The notes: generated by a model from the sequence alone, not told the origin. A stretch of DNA of 64,000 bases from Asticcacaulis sp. AC402 (GCF_000495835.1 NZ_AWGC01000019.1:79347-143346), one strand, 5' to 3'. Numbered from the stretch's first letter, positions 16,586-24,840 are shown. Translations and numbers: made by a program.

Positions 16586-17617
16586 ATGACCGAGTTTGCT
16601 TCCATGATCATGAACCCGTCGAACCTTGTCGCCATTGCTGTGGCGGTGATGGTCTTCTTTACCATTATCACCCTCGGCAAGAGCATGACGTCGGGCGAGC
16701 AGCTTGACAAGCGGCTGAAGGCTGTGGCTCAACGCCGCGAAGAACTGCGCCGCCAGTCGCGCCAGGCTATCGTCAAAGAGCAGTCCGGGGGCTTGCGCCA
16801 CAAGGATGACGGCATGGCGCGCGGCTTCGTCGACAAGTTTAACCTGCGCAAGCTGCTGGAAGACCCCAAGGTGGCCGAAAATCTGGCCATGGCCGGCTAT
16901 CGCGGCCCTAAGCCGATTTCGACCTTCTACTTCTTCCGTTTCCTGATGCCTTTCGTTCTGGGGGCGCTGGCGACCTTCTACATCTTCCTGGTCAATGACT
17001 TCGACCAGAAACTGAACATCAAGATCTTGATCTGCGTCACCGCCTTCGTGGTCGGCTATTACGCACCGAACATCTATATATCGAACCATGCGTCCAAACG
17101 CCGTCAGTCGATCGTCGCCGCCTTCCCGGATGCGCTGGACCTGCTGCTGATCTGCGTCGAGGCCGGTATGTCGATCGAGACCGCGCTCAGCAAGGTGTCG
17201 CAGGAAATCGGCGGGACCTCGATCGCGCTCGCCGAGGAAATGTCCCTGTTGGTGGCGGAGCTGTCCTACCTGCCGGAAAGGCGACAGGCCTATGAAGGAT
17301 TTTCCAAACGGACCGCCCACCCGGGCATCAAATCAGTCTGTACGGCCATGATCCAGGCAGAAAAATACGGTACGCCACTGGGTACGGCTCTACGCGTCAT
17401 GGCCAAGGAAAACCGCGAAATGCGTCTATCGGCGGCAGAAAAGAAGGCCGCGGCCTTGCCGGCCCAGCTGACCGTGCCGATGATTGTCTTCTTCCTGCCG
17501 GTGCTGTTTGTGGTCATCCTGGGTCCGGCGGCGCTGAAGGTCATCGACCTGCAGTCGGCCAATGCCAAGGGCGGCGAGGAAGCGGCGCAAAAGGAAGCTG
17601 GCAAGGGAGACATCTAA
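16586..17617 (+). CDS. tadC: Tad inner-membrane platform protein TadC (CpaH)
   Basis: Second T2SSF-type platform protein, the partner of TadB. N-terminal helix (LVAIAVAVMVFFTIITLG), a charged cytosolic part, a central pair of helices (STFYFFRFLMPFVLGALATF YIF; ILICVTAFVVGYYAPNIYIS), then the conserved RRQSIVAAFPDALDLLLICV EAGMSIETALSKV and SVCTAMIQAEKYGTPLGTAL blocks and a C-terminal helix. 343 residues. It is the last gene of the plus-strand pilus operon; a strong terminator follows 60 bp later. No TadD/TadG gene follows. Confidence 0.93.
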   Translation: MTEFASMIMNPSNLVAIAVAVMVFFTIITLGKSMTSGEQLDKRLKAVAQRREELRRQSRQAIVKEQSGGLRHKDDGMARGFVDKFNLRKLLEDPKVAENLAMAGYRGPKPISTFYFFRFLMPFVLGALATFYIFLVNDFDQKLNIKILICVTAFVVGYYAPNIYISNHASKRRQSIVAAFPDALDLLLICVEAGMSIETALSKVSQEIGGTSIALAEEMSLLVAELSYLPERRQAYEGFSKRTAHPGIKSVCTAMIQAEKYGTPLGTALRVMAKENREMRLSAAEKKAAALPAQLTVPMIVFFLPVLFVVILGPAALKVIDLQSANAKGGEEAAQKEAGKGDI

Positions 17618-17619
17618 GG

Positions 17620-17646
17620 CCAGGGGCCTCGGGCCCCTGGAACCCG
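17620..17646. repeat. GC-rich short hairpin, family C
   Basis: ccaggggcc tcg ggcccctgg directly after the tadC stop codon. Similar GGGG/CCCC hairpins stand at 20632-20660 and 20757-20787, in each case next to a strong terminator, and a looser relative stands after dnaA. They look like a recurrent end-of-operon element. Confidence 0.5.
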
Positions 17647-17677
17647 AAACTCGTTCGAGTTTGAAATTTCTTAATAA

Positions 17678-17719
17678 CCAAAATAAAAGGGGCCCACTTC
17701 GGAGCCCCTTTTATTTTGG
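17678..17719 (+). terminator. Strong terminator of the Tad operon
   Basis: A 16-bp perfect stem (17678-17693 with 17704-17719), a 10-base loop and a T-rich right arm (ccttttattttgg). Because the left arm is A-rich, it should act in both directions. Confidence 0.9.
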
Positions 17720-17722
17720 CTA

Positions 17723-17826
17723 AAGCGCAATCCGATAACGTGGACACCACTTTTCGGAAAAATTGCGCGATAAAACAAAAACTTAGAGCGGGATTTTGAT
17801 TCCATCAAAGCTCATCCCGCTCTAAA
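17723..17826 (-). repeat. Dispersed repeat family A, copy A3
   Basis: Inverted relative to A1. It starts taaagcgcaatccg, has the imperfect hairpin through attgcgcg, the spacer acaaaaac, and the terminal hairpin agagcgggat...atcccgctct (17785-17794 with 17813-17822) containing inner tttgat/atcaaa. It lies directly behind the Tad operon terminator, so A1 and A3 flank the pilus locus as inverted repeats. Confidence 0.85.
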
Positions 17827-17874
17827 AAGGAAGTCCAACCCTGAAGGGCTATGAGGTCCAGGGGGCGAGAAGCG

Positions 17875-17929
17875 AAGGTTTGCCGCATGGCCGGCAAACC
17901 TTATGAAATCGACCCAGTGGGTCGATTTC
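17875..17929. repeat. Two tandem perfect hairpins
   Basis: aaggtttgccg (17875-17885) pairs with 17892-17902 around a 6-base loop. Two bases later gaaatcgaccc (17905-17915) pairs with 17919-17929 around a 3-base loop. They lie between the converging Tad operon and the Gfo/Idh/MocA operon. The rest of the 17.62-17.99 kb gap holds only the repeats and terminator listed separately; no gene is seen. Confidence 0.6.
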
Positions 17930-17992
17930 CGCGCCGAACGCCCGGAGCCATGCGGCGGGCGACCCCTCGCCTTAAATATCACCTTTCCGGCC

Positions 17993-19357
17993 TCAGATTG
18001 TATAGGGGGCGCGCATCGGGCGCGACAGCATGGCATTGGCTTCGTCATCGTTCCTGAAGCGCTCCAGCACCGGATCCCAAAGGACCTTGCGCTTCAGAAC
18101 CATGGCGATGTCATGCACCAGACAGGTCGAACAGCCCCGGTGACCCAGCTCGGCCGGCGAGATCGGCGCGTCGCGGCTGACGATACAGTCCAGCCAGTTG
18201 CCGTGTTGTTCATCGGCCTTGTACAGATGGATCTCGTTCGGGCCGATCACCGAGGTCAGGATCTTCGGATCGGACGCCGCCAGCTTAGGTGACGGCGCCG
18301 ATTTCGGATCGCTGGCCGTCGCCGCCGAATCACCGCGCGACACGAACAACCAGCCCTTGGTGCCGATATATTTGATGCCGTTGGGATAATCACCCGACAC
18401 ACTCATGCGCATGCCATTGGCATAGAGGGCTTCGGTGCGGAATTTGCCATGGACGTCCCACAGGCCGGCGCTCGGGTATTCGACATGGTCACACCACACT
18501 TCGATGGGGCCGGTATGTTCGGTATCCATGCCCCAGTGGGCGCTGTCGATATGGTGCGAACCCCAGCCGGTGATCATGCCGGCGCCGAACTGACGCAGGC
18601 GCAACCAGCCTGGCCGATCGTAACCCACGCGCGGATGGACGCGGTCCAGCGTGTAGGGCACATAGGGCGTCGAGCCCAGCCAGGCGTCATAGTTGAAACC
18701 GTCCGGAACGGGCATGGGCGTCGGATTACCGCCGGCAGGATCGCCCGGCAGCCCGACCTCGACCCGCTGGATGTCGCCAATGCGGCCATTGCGGACCAGT
18801 TCGGCGGCGGTACGGAACTGCGGCATGTTGGTGCGCTGCTGGCTGCCGATCTGCAGGATGCGGCCCGAAGCCAGGACAGCATTGCTAAGCGCCCGGCCTT
18901 CGGCGATGGTCAGCGACGCCGGCTTTTGCAGGTAGACGTCCTTGCCGGCACGGACCGCGTGGATCGCCTGGATGGCGTGCCAGTGATCCGGCGTCGAGAT
19001 GATGATGGCATCGATGTCCTTATTGGCCAGGACCTCGTGATAGTCGGCATAGACCTTCACGCCGTCATAGGGTTTGCCGGTCTTTTTGGCATAAAATTCG
19101 TTGACCAGGACCTTGGCCTCTTCGGCGCGGTGAGGGTCGACGTCGCACACGGCGGTGATCAGGGCGCGGTCATATTGCATGACGCCGGGCATATCGTGGC
19201 CGCGCGAAATGCGGCCCGTGCCGATGCCGGCGACGTTTATGCGCTTCGACGGGGCATATTGTCCGAACACGGACGATGGGACAATGGCGGGGAAGCCTGC
19301 AGCCACGGCGCTCGCCAGCCCGGCCTTCAAGAACCCGCGTTTCGTCAGCTTAACCAT
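17993..19357 (-). CDS. Gfo/Idh/MocA family oxidoreductase, Tat-exported (second of pair)
   Basis: NAD(P)-dependent sugar or polyol dehydrogenase family. The N-terminus MVKLTKRGFLKAGLASAVAA is a twin-arginine-type signal (K-R-G-F-L-K, with KR instead of RR) followed by a hydrophobic stretch and SSVFGQ. The Rossmann domain has INVAGIGTGRISRGHDMPGV, CDVDPHRAEEAKVLVNEFYA and IIISTPDHWHAIQAIHAVRA GKDVYLQKPASL, with the family E-K-P motif changed to Q-K-P. The C-terminal half has WGSHHIDSAHWGMDTEHTGP. 454 residues. It follows the paralogue at 19377 after 19 bp with an AGGAGAGG ribosome site. Substrate not predictable; such exported members often act on glycosides. Confidence 0.85.
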   Translation of the reverse strand: MVKLTKRGFLKAGLASAVAAGFPAIVPSSVFGQYAPSKRINVAGIGTGRISRGHDMPGVMQYDRALITAVCDVDPHRAEEAKVLVNEFYAKKTGKPYDGVKVYADYHEVLANKDIDAIIISTPDHWHAIQAIHAVRAGKDVYLQKPASLTIAEGRALSNAVLASGRILQIGSQQRTNMPQFRTAAELVRNGRIGDIQRVEVGLPGDPAGGNPTPMPVPDGFNYDAWLGSTPYVPYTLDRVHPRVGYDRPGWLRLRQFGAGMITGWGSHHIDSAHWGMDTEHTGPIEVWCDHVEYPSAGLWDVHGKFRTEALYANGMRMSVSGDYPNGIKYIGTKGWLFVSRGDSAATASDPKSAPSPKLAASDPKILTSVIGPNEIHLYKADEQHGNWLDCIVSRDAPISPAELGHRGCSTCLVHDIAMVLKRKVLWDPVLERFRNDDEANAMLSRPMRAPYTI

Positions 19358-19376
19358 ACGTTTCCTCTCCTTGTTT

Positions 19377-20561
19377 TTAGCCGAGGCCGTTGATCCGTTT
19401 GGCGTTCTTTTGCGCTTTTATGGACAGTTCGGCGGCCAGCAGAGCCTGATCCTGGTCCTGGGCCGTGTGGGTGCGATTGACGACGTCGTCGACGAACTGC
19501 GGCCCGAATGGCAGCGGGCCGTTGGTGCAGTCGATCACCCGTGTGCCCTGCTGATTGACGACGATAAGCAGGTTGCCCTTCTTTTCGACGCCGACATTGA
19601 TGTATTTGCGCGCCTCGATATAGCCGTCGGTCCCCAGGATAAACAACCGACCGTCGCCCCAGGTGCCCAGACCCTTCGGCGTGAACCAGTCAAGGCGAAT
19701 ATAGCCAAAGCCTCTGTCGCTGCGCAGCATCATGTCGCCGAAATCCTGGAACTTCGGGCGGTCAGGGTGCTTCAGGTTGGCCACCTGCGATGTCACGATC
19801 TCGGCCTTGGTCGAGCCGGTGTAATAGAGAAACTGATCCACCTGGTGCGATCCGATATCGGCCAGGATGCCGCCAAAACGTGTATCGTCCCAGAACCAGT
19901 CCGGGCGCCCGCCACCACCACCGGCGTCGCCACCGTTCTGGAAGATCTGGTGCGGCGCCAGGTTGATGGTCTGGATCACGGTGCCGATGGCGCCCTGCCT
20001 GATCAGTTCGCCGGCATGGACTGCGGCGCGCACGTCCAGGCGCTCGGAATACTGGATCTTGTACATCCTGCCGGTCGATTTGATCGCCTTACGGACCTCA
20101 GCCAGCTCTTTGAGCGTTATGATGCCCGGCTTGTCCGCCAGCACGTCCTTGCCGGCCCGCATGGCGCGCAGACCGATCTGCGTGCGCTCGTTAGGAACCT
20201 GGGAGGTCAGGATGACCTGGAGCGACGGATCGTTGATGATCTCGTCCTGGGTGGCCTTGATCGGCACATTGGGAAAGCGCTTCGTGAAGTTGGCCAGCTT
20301 GTCGGGCTCGGAGCCCCAGGCCGAGACCAACTCACCGCCGCCGCGCATTACCGCCGCCGCCATGCCGTAGATGTGGTCGTGGCTCATGCCGACGACGCCG
20401 AAGCGGATCTTGTGTTTGGGTTGTTCCTCGGGGAGGACCGGCAGGGTTTCGATCGCCGCCTGTCCGGCCGCCAGAGCGGCTTCGGGAACGCCGGCGCCCA
20501 TCATCGCCACCGGTGTCAAACCCGCCGCCAGCAGAAACTCACGTCGTCCGGTACGCTGCAT
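19377..20561 (-). CDS. Gfo/Idh/MocA family oxidoreductase, Tat-exported (first of pair)
   Basis: Starts MQRTGRREFLLAAGLTPVAM, a clear twin-arginine signal (G-R-R-E-F-L). The Rossmann domain has IRFGVVGMSHDHIYGMAAAV and VILTSQVPNERTQIGLRAMR AGKDVLADKPGIITLKELAE, with the conserved K-P pair; the C-terminal domain has DIGSHQVDQFLYYTGS, the D-x-G-x-H motif that binds substrate. 394 residues. A strong AGGAGG precedes the start. It forms an operon with the 17993-19357 gene. No transporter or sugar regulator is adjacent to hint at the substrate. Confidence 0.85.
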   Translation of the reverse strand: MQRTGRREFLLAAGLTPVAMMGAGVPEAALAAGQAAIETLPVLPEEQPKHKIRFGVVGMSHDHIYGMAAAVMRGGGELVSAWGSEPDKLANFTKRFPNVPIKATQDEIINDPSLQVILTSQVPNERTQIGLRAMRAGKDVLADKPGIITLKELAEVRKAIKSTGRMYKIQYSERLDVRAAVHAGELIRQGAIGTVIQTINLAPHQIFQNGGDAGGGGGRPDWFWDDTRFGGILADIGSHQVDQFLYYTGSTKAEIVTSQVANLKHPDRPKFQDFGDMMLRSDRGFGYIRLDWFTPKGLGTWGDGRLFILGTDGYIEARKYINVGVEKKGNLLIVVNQQGTRVIDCTNGPLPFGPQFVDDVVNRTHTAQDQDQALLAAELSIKAQKNAKRINGLG

Positions 20562-20631
20562 GGGGTCCTCCTGGGGGGCAGGGTCATTGGTCTTACCTTT
20601 GAGGCCATGATGGCCTGATCAGGAGGGTAAG

Positions 20632-20787
20632 GCAAGGGGTCGCGGACCCCTCGACCCCATAACCTTCAGAGTTTTGGAATCCTGTAGCGAATAAAAAAAG
20701 GACCGCTCGGGTCCCTTTTTTATTCGCTACAAGAAGCCAAGCCCTGAAGAGTCACGGGGTCGAGGGGCCCAAGGCCCCTCGCCTTAA
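20632..20787. repeat. Nested inverted repeat (family C) around a terminator
   Basis: Outer arms aggggtcgcggacccctcga (about 20635-20654) and tcgaggggcccaaggcccct (about 20761-20780) are themselves hairpins and are roughly complementary to each other, as are the inner ccttcagag/ccctgaagag words. In the middle lies the terminator at 20683-20731. The whole block sits between nrdA and the oxidoreductase operon, both on the minus strand. Confidence 0.55.
20683..20731 (-). terminator. Strong terminator downstream of nrdA
   Basis: Arms 20683-20703 and 20711-20731 pair over 21 positions with one mismatch and include runs of A on the left and T on the right, so it can work on either strand. It lies 60 bp after the nrdA stop and ahead of the oxidoreductase operon. 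Confidence 0.85.
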
Positions 20788-20791
20788 TCCC

Positions 20792-22663
20792 TTACTGACA
20801 CGCCAGACATTCCTCATAATCCGTCTTGGGCGTCGACATCTTTTCCACGGCTTCCTTGGTCTCGCTACCAGCGTGCGAGGCGCGCTGGACCGATTTGGAG
20901 CGCAGATAATACATCGACTTCAGGCCCTGTTCCCACGCCGTCCAGTGCAGCATGTGCAGGTCCCACTTGTCGACATCTCCGGGCAGGAAGATGTTCAGCG
21001 ACTGCGACTGGCAGATCTCCGGCGTGCGATCGGCCGCCAGTTCCACCACCCAGCGCTGGTCGATTTCGAACGCCGTCTTGAACACGAACTTTTCGTCTTC
21101 GCTCAGTTCGTCCAGATGCTGCACCGAACCTTCGTGCTGGACGATGTTGTCCCACACTTCGGCCGTATTGATGCCCTTGGTCTCCAGCAGACGTTCGAGG
21201 TACGGGTTCTTCACTGCAAACGAACCCGACAGGGTCTTGTGGGTGTAGATGTTGGCCGGGATCGGCTCGATACCGGCCGAGGTACCGCCGCAGATGATCG
21301 AGATCGACGCGGTCGGCGCAATGGCCAGCTTGTGCGAGAAGCGCTCCATGACACCTCGCTCTTCAGCGTCGCGGCACGGCCCGCGCTCCTGACCCAGCTT
21401 GATAGACGCCTTGTCGGCCTCACGGCGCAGGTGCTTGAACAGACGCATGTTCCACGACTTGGCCATGGCCGACTCGAAGGCCACACCCTGAGCCTGCAGG
21501 AACGAGTGAAAGCCCATCAACCCTAAGCCGACCGAACGCTCGCACAGGGCGGAATAGACGGCCGAATCCATCGAGCCCGGCGCGCACTGGATGAAGTCCT
21601 CCAGCACGTTGTCGAGGAAGCGCATGACGTCCTCGATAAAACCCGGAGCGTCGCGCCATTCCATAAAGGTTTCAGCATTGACCGACGACAGGCAGCACAC
21701 CGCCGTGCGGTCCTGGCCGCGGTGGTCCGGGCCCGTGTGCAGCATGATTTCCGAGCACAGGTTCGACTGGGTCACCTTAAGGCCCAGTTCGCGCTGGTGC
21801 TGCGGCATGGAGCGGTTGATGGTGTCGTTAAAGATCAGATAGGGCTCGCCAGTTTGCAGGCGGATTTCCAGAATCTTCTGCCACAGGTTACGGGCATCGA
21901 TGTAGCGCACCACCTCGTCATTCTTCGGCGAACGCAGGCCGAACGGCGTCCCATCGCGCACAGCCTCCATGAATTCGTCGGTGATGCCGATACCATGGTG
22001 CAGGTTCAGGCTCTTGCGGTTGAAGTCACCCGACGGCTTGCGGATTTCCAGGAACTCTTCGATCTCCGGGTGGAAGACGTCGAGATAGACGGCCGCCGAA
22101 CCGCGGCGCAGGGAGCCCTGCGAAATCGCCAGGGTCAGCGAGTCCATCACACGGATGAAGGGGATGATGCCTGAGGTCTGGCCGGCGCCCTTGACCTTTT
22201 CACCGATCGAACGGACGCGGCCCCAGTAGGTGCCGATGCCGCCGCCATTGCTGGCCAGAGCAACATTCTCGTTCCAGGTTCCGACAATGCCTTCCAGGCT
22301 GTCCGGCACGGCGTTCAGGAAACAGGAGATCGGCAGGCCGCGCGAGGCGCCACCATTGCTCAGCACAGGAGTTGCCGGCATGAACCACAGCCTGGAGATA
22401 TAGTCGTAGATGCGTTGGGCGTGATCGCTGTCGTCGGCATAGGTGGTGGCGACACGGGCAAACATGTCCTGATAGGACTCACCGGGCATCAAATAGCGGT
22501 CGTCCAGGGTCGTCTTGCCGAAATCAGTCAGGAGGGCATCACGCGAAGGGTCGGTAACCACATGCTTATGCAGCTTGAACTCCGGACGCACCTTGGGCCG
22601 AACATTCATGTTCGGCTTAAAGGGCGCAGAAACCTCACGCTTAACCGCTTCACTCGCTGACAT
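20792..22663 (-). CDS. nrdA: Ribonucleoside-diphosphate reductase, alpha subunit (class I)
   Basis: Catalytic subunit reducing NDPs to dNDPs. Signature parts: PATPVLSNGGASRGLPISCF (first redox Cys), LASNGGGIGTYWGRVRSIGE, QSNLCSEIMLHT (the N-x-C-x-E active-site motif), CCLSSVNAETF, and ATASISIICGGTSAGIEPIP. The two radical-transfer tyrosines are in the C-terminal MYYLRSKS. The extreme C-terminus is ECLACQ, a C-x-x-C shuttle pair. From ATG 22663 it is 623 residues; it lacks the N-terminal ATP-cone found in the 760-residue E. coli protein, so dATP inhibition through a cone is not expected. A longer start at 22684 is open but less likely. No nrdB is in the window. Confidence 0.93.
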   Translation of the reverse strand: MSASEAVKREVSAPFKPNMNVRPKVRPEFKLHKHVVTDPSRDALLTDFGKTTLDDRYLMPGESYQDMFARVATTYADDSDHAQRIYDYISRLWFMPATPVLSNGGASRGLPISCFLNAVPDSLEGIVGTWNENVALASNGGGIGTYWGRVRSIGEKVKGAGQTSGIIPFIRVMDSLTLAISQGSLRRGSAAVYLDVFHPEIEEFLEIRKPSGDFNRKSLNLHHGIGITDEFMEAVRDGTPFGLRSPKNDEVVRYIDARNLWQKILEIRLQTGEPYLIFNDTINRSMPQHQRELGLKVTQSNLCSEIMLHTGPDHRGQDRTAVCCLSSVNAETFMEWRDAPGFIEDVMRFLDNVLEDFIQCAPGSMDSAVYSALCERSVGLGLMGFHSFLQAQGVAFESAMAKSWNMRLFKHLRREADKASIKLGQERGPCRDAEERGVMERFSHKLAIAPTASISIICGGTSAGIEPIPANIYTHKTLSGSFAVKNPYLERLLETKGINTAEVWDNIVQHEGSVQHLDELSEDEKFVFKTAFEIDQRWVVELAADRTPEICQSQSLNIFLPGDVDKWDLHMLHWTAWEQGLKSMYYLRSKSVQRASHAGSETKEAVEKMSTPKTDYEECLACQ

Positions 22664-22711
22664 AATCGCATTAACCCTTGACAAAAAATTCTTACATTAA
22701 AAGCACATTAA

Positions 22712-22758
22712 CAACTACATCTAGTGGCTGGGGTGCCTTTCGTGTCGATATATGGGGA
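22712..22758 (-). promoter_or_regulatory. Possible NrdR box pair upstream of nrdA
   Basis: actacatctagt (22714-22725) is a near palindrome and, extended to 16 bases, agrees with the NrdR consensus ACACWATATATWGTGT at about 11 positions. A second weaker match with a central gatata lies with its centre 31 bp further upstream, the spacing expected for paired NrdR boxes. The weak second box keeps confidence low. Confidence 0.35.
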
Positions 22759-22907
22759 TCAAGTTGGGGAATCCGTCAAGCGGGCAAGATGCTGTTCAGG
22801 CGAACTTTTTCGTTAATGAGGGGTAAATTTTTCGCTTTTTTCAAGAGCCTCAAGGGTTTGGACGATCTTCACACAGATTAACGCCAATCACGATTTCTGT
22901 GAACGAA

Positions 22908-23260
22908 TCAAACCTCGATTTGGTCTTCCGTTTTCGACCGGTAGCGGTCAAGTCCATTGTCGCCGTCGACCAGCACGACTCTGGGGACAATCGGCACATG
23001 CATCGGCTCAAAGCCCGTAATCATGACCTGTTCACCCGCACCGATGAGATAGGGGCGATGCGGTTTAGGGCAATGATTCCCGAATCACGTTCCTTTTTGA
23101 TAAGGCAGGTCTTGGGTCGCGCACCCGAGGTGGTGGAAACGACCATAGATCGCTCGCCTTCCCACCGGCCGACGGAATCCATCAGGGTCTCGTCATTCGT
23201 GGTGTAACCGACATAGGCCAGGCTGGCGTCGGCGACATAGGCGTAGTGGATCCTGGAACT
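22908..23260 (-). pseudogene. panD: Aspartate 1-decarboxylase pseudogene
   Basis: On the minus strand from about 23258, SSRIHYAYVADASLAYVGYT then TNDETLMDSVGRWEGERSMV and CLIKKERDSGIIALNRIAP align with PanD (IHRA.VT.A.L.Y.GS, ID..LMD..G, N.G.R..TY.I.GERGSG.I.LNGAA). A frameshift follows, and the other frame gives PYLIGAGEQVMITGFEPMHV and PRVVLVDGDN, ending in a TGA at 22908-22910. PanD self-cleaves between Gly24 and Ser25 to make its pyruvoyl cofactor; here the site reads Y-V-G-Y, so the Ser is lost. The start codon is missing where repeat A2 begins. The gene is dead on three counts. It would have made beta-alanine for pantothenate. Confidence 0.75.
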
Positions 23261-23382
23261 TAGAGCGAGATGGCTTTAGGTAGAATCGCCATCTCGCTCT
23301 AAGTTTTTGTTGTGTCGCGCAATTTATCCAAAAACGGGAGCGCCCGTGCGGGTGCCACACACTTTATAGGATTGCGCTCTAT
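23260..23382 (+). repeat. Dispersed repeat family A, copy A2
   Basis: The first hairpin (23262-23274 with 23288-23300) and its loop are identical to copy A1. The distal hairpin is about 16 bases longer because of an extra cgggagcgcccgtgcggg insert. It abuts the truncated 5' end of the panD pseudogene. Confidence 0.85.
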
Positions 23383-23748
23383 ACAATGACTCGTGGGGCT
23401 TACGGGCGCCGTTCGCGGTTGGTCGATGGTATCCGGCTGTATGGGGAAGATGCAAAGGCTCGGCTAGCTGGCAATGGATTTTGCCACGAACGACGCGAAC
23501 AGGCGCAAACTTTCTGATGCTGCTTGAACCCTCCGCGCCGCGGCCTTCTACGCGAAGGTTTGAAACACGGATAAACGGGGATTCCCGTTTTCCTACTTCG
23601 ACTTCGGCGACATCAACGTCCGCATTCGAACCAGCCGAAAGGTGCCGCTGCGCGGAACTTTTCGAATCGGCCGAGAATCTGTGTTCATCCGTGGTTCAAA
23701 AGAGAGACCCGGGACAAACCCGTGCCGCATGGACCTGAATTGACAGGC
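23383..23748. other. Intergenic stretch without supported gene
   Basis: Contains short open frames on both strands with no recognisable protein. Two phrases stand out: ccacgaacgacgcgaacaggc (about 23492), which resembles the ccacgaaccccacgaacaggc stretch after the ornithine decarboxylase gene at 31094, and a word pair acacggataaacgggga / atctgtgttcatccgtggtt that is partly self-complementary. This may be decayed sequence upstream of the old panD gene. Confidence 0.5.
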
Positions 23749-24057
23749 TCAGAACGAGCGTTCACTACGATGAGCTAATAGATAGCCCAACGCCACACCG
23801 GCAGCCAACGCCATGACGGTCGAAGACAGCGGATGATCGTCGACCGCATTAACAGCGCGCTTTCTCGCCGCCTGCAACTCCTCGCTCGCGAGGTTGGTGA
23901 ATTGCCTTATCCGTTCTTCGGCAACCCTTGTCTTCCTTGCGATCTGGCCATAGACGTGCTCGACCTCGTGCCTGATCGCCTCGGACAAGGATTTCACATC
24001 CGACTCACCGAATGACTTGATCTTGTCGGCGGCAGCCTTGGCTTTTGGGGACAGCAT
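23749..24057 (-). CDS. DUF883 (ElaB/YqjD-like) membrane-anchored protein
   Basis: A 102-residue protein: a charged amphipathic N-terminal part (SPKAKAAADKIKSFGESDVK, then EAIRHEVEHVYGQIARKTRV AEERIR) predicted to be helical, followed by AVDDHPLSSTVMALAAGVAL GYLLAHRSERSF, the single C-terminal membrane helix with the DHP motif and arginine tail characteristic of DUF883. In E. coli relatives bind ribosomes and tether them to the inner membrane in stationary phase; whether that applies here is unknown. It stands alone on the minus strand, downstream of tetR. Confidence 0.8.
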   Translation of the reverse strand: MLSPKAKAAADKIKSFGESDVKSLSEAIRHEVEHVYGQIARKTRVAEERIRQFTNLASEELQAARKRAVNAVDDHPLSSTVMALAAGVALGYLLAHRSERSF

Positions 24058-24162
24058 AACGGACTCCTTCCGTTCGGAACGAAAAACGGGGACTGAGCTA
24101 AGCCGAAATGGTATCGGCGCGAAGTCACAGTCTACACGGGCCGCTGTAATTTTTCCGTATGG

Positions 24163-24831
24163 TTATTCCGTCCACAAATCTGTGATGTCGCCTTTGCGGT
24201 TCAACATGTGAATGGCGCGCTTGATGACAGTCAGAACGTTTTCGATCCGCGCTTCGCTCTCATAGGTCAGGGCCGCGCGATGCATGCCATCCAGCGCAAA
24301 CCGGGCCAGGTCGCGCGACGCCTGGAAACGAGCATCGTTGCCGGCCATTATGAAGCCGGGCGTCGCCCGCCCCATCGCCGCCTTGTCGAAGGCTTCCTGG
24401 GCCGGTTGAATCGCCTTGGCGACCTCGGCGTCCTGACGGCCTGCCCGTTCCAGCGCCAGAAACGCCGAAAACGGTATCGAACTCAGCAGCCTCCAATAGG
24501 CTTCGATAGCGCCATCCAACGCGTCCTGGCCGGGCCTCAGCTTCTTGGCCTCGGCTTCAAAGGCGGCTTCACGCGCAGCCTGGATGTGCCAGGCGGCCGC
24601 TTCGACCAGGTCTTCACGCGTCGGGAAATGGTAAAGCATGGCGCCGCGGGTCAGGCCACAGGCTTCGGCTATGGCAGCATTGCCGGCACGGAAATAGCCA
24701 AGTTCCGCAAACAACCGCATGGAAGTATCGAGGATCTGAACCCGCGTCCGCCGCGACTTTGGGGTGTCGCGCGCAGGAGGATCCTTCGCCGAACTATCCC
24801 GCACCTGCGCTGGTTTACCACGCTCGTTCAT
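24163..24831 (-). CDS. TetR/AcrR family transcriptional regulator
   Basis: 222 residues. Basic, Pro-rich N-terminal extension (about 1-28), then the TetR DNA-binding domain RVQILDTSMRLFAELGYFRA GNAAIAEACGLTRGAMLYHF PTREDLV at about 30-77, including the helix-turn-helix and the conserved Y-H-F. The C-terminal ligand domain contains no motif I can assign. It is divergent from the glycosyltransferase at 25065 across 233 bp, in which an inverted repeat lies about 10 bp upstream of the tetR start, compatible with autoregulation and possibly control of the neighbour. Confidence 0.88.
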   Translation of the reverse strand: MNERGKPAQVRDSSAKDPPARDTPKSRRTRVQILDTSMRLFAELGYFRAGNAAIAEACGLTRGAMLYHFPTREDLVEAAAWHIQAAREAAFEAEAKKLRPGQDALDGAIEAYWRLLSSIPFSAFLALERAGRQDAEVAKAIQPAQEAFDKAAMGRATPGFIMAGNDARFQASRDLARFALDGMHRAALTYESEARIENVLTVIKRAIHMLNRKGDITDLWTE

Positions 24832-24840
24832 TCTACTCTT

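Noticed and set aside
19155..20618. Very long plus-strand open frames over the oxidoreductase genes (also 18449-19393)
   Set aside because: Shadows of the GC-rich minus-strand genes, whose protein motifs are clear; the shadows show none.
22899..23207. Open frame of 102 codons on the plus strand
   Set aside because: It is antisense to the panD remnant, whose minus-strand translation shows real family motifs.
23481..23738. Plus-strand open frame of 85 codons
   Set aside because: Composition is Arg/Ser/Thr/Pro-rich with no motif or ribosome site; probably decayed intergenic DNA.
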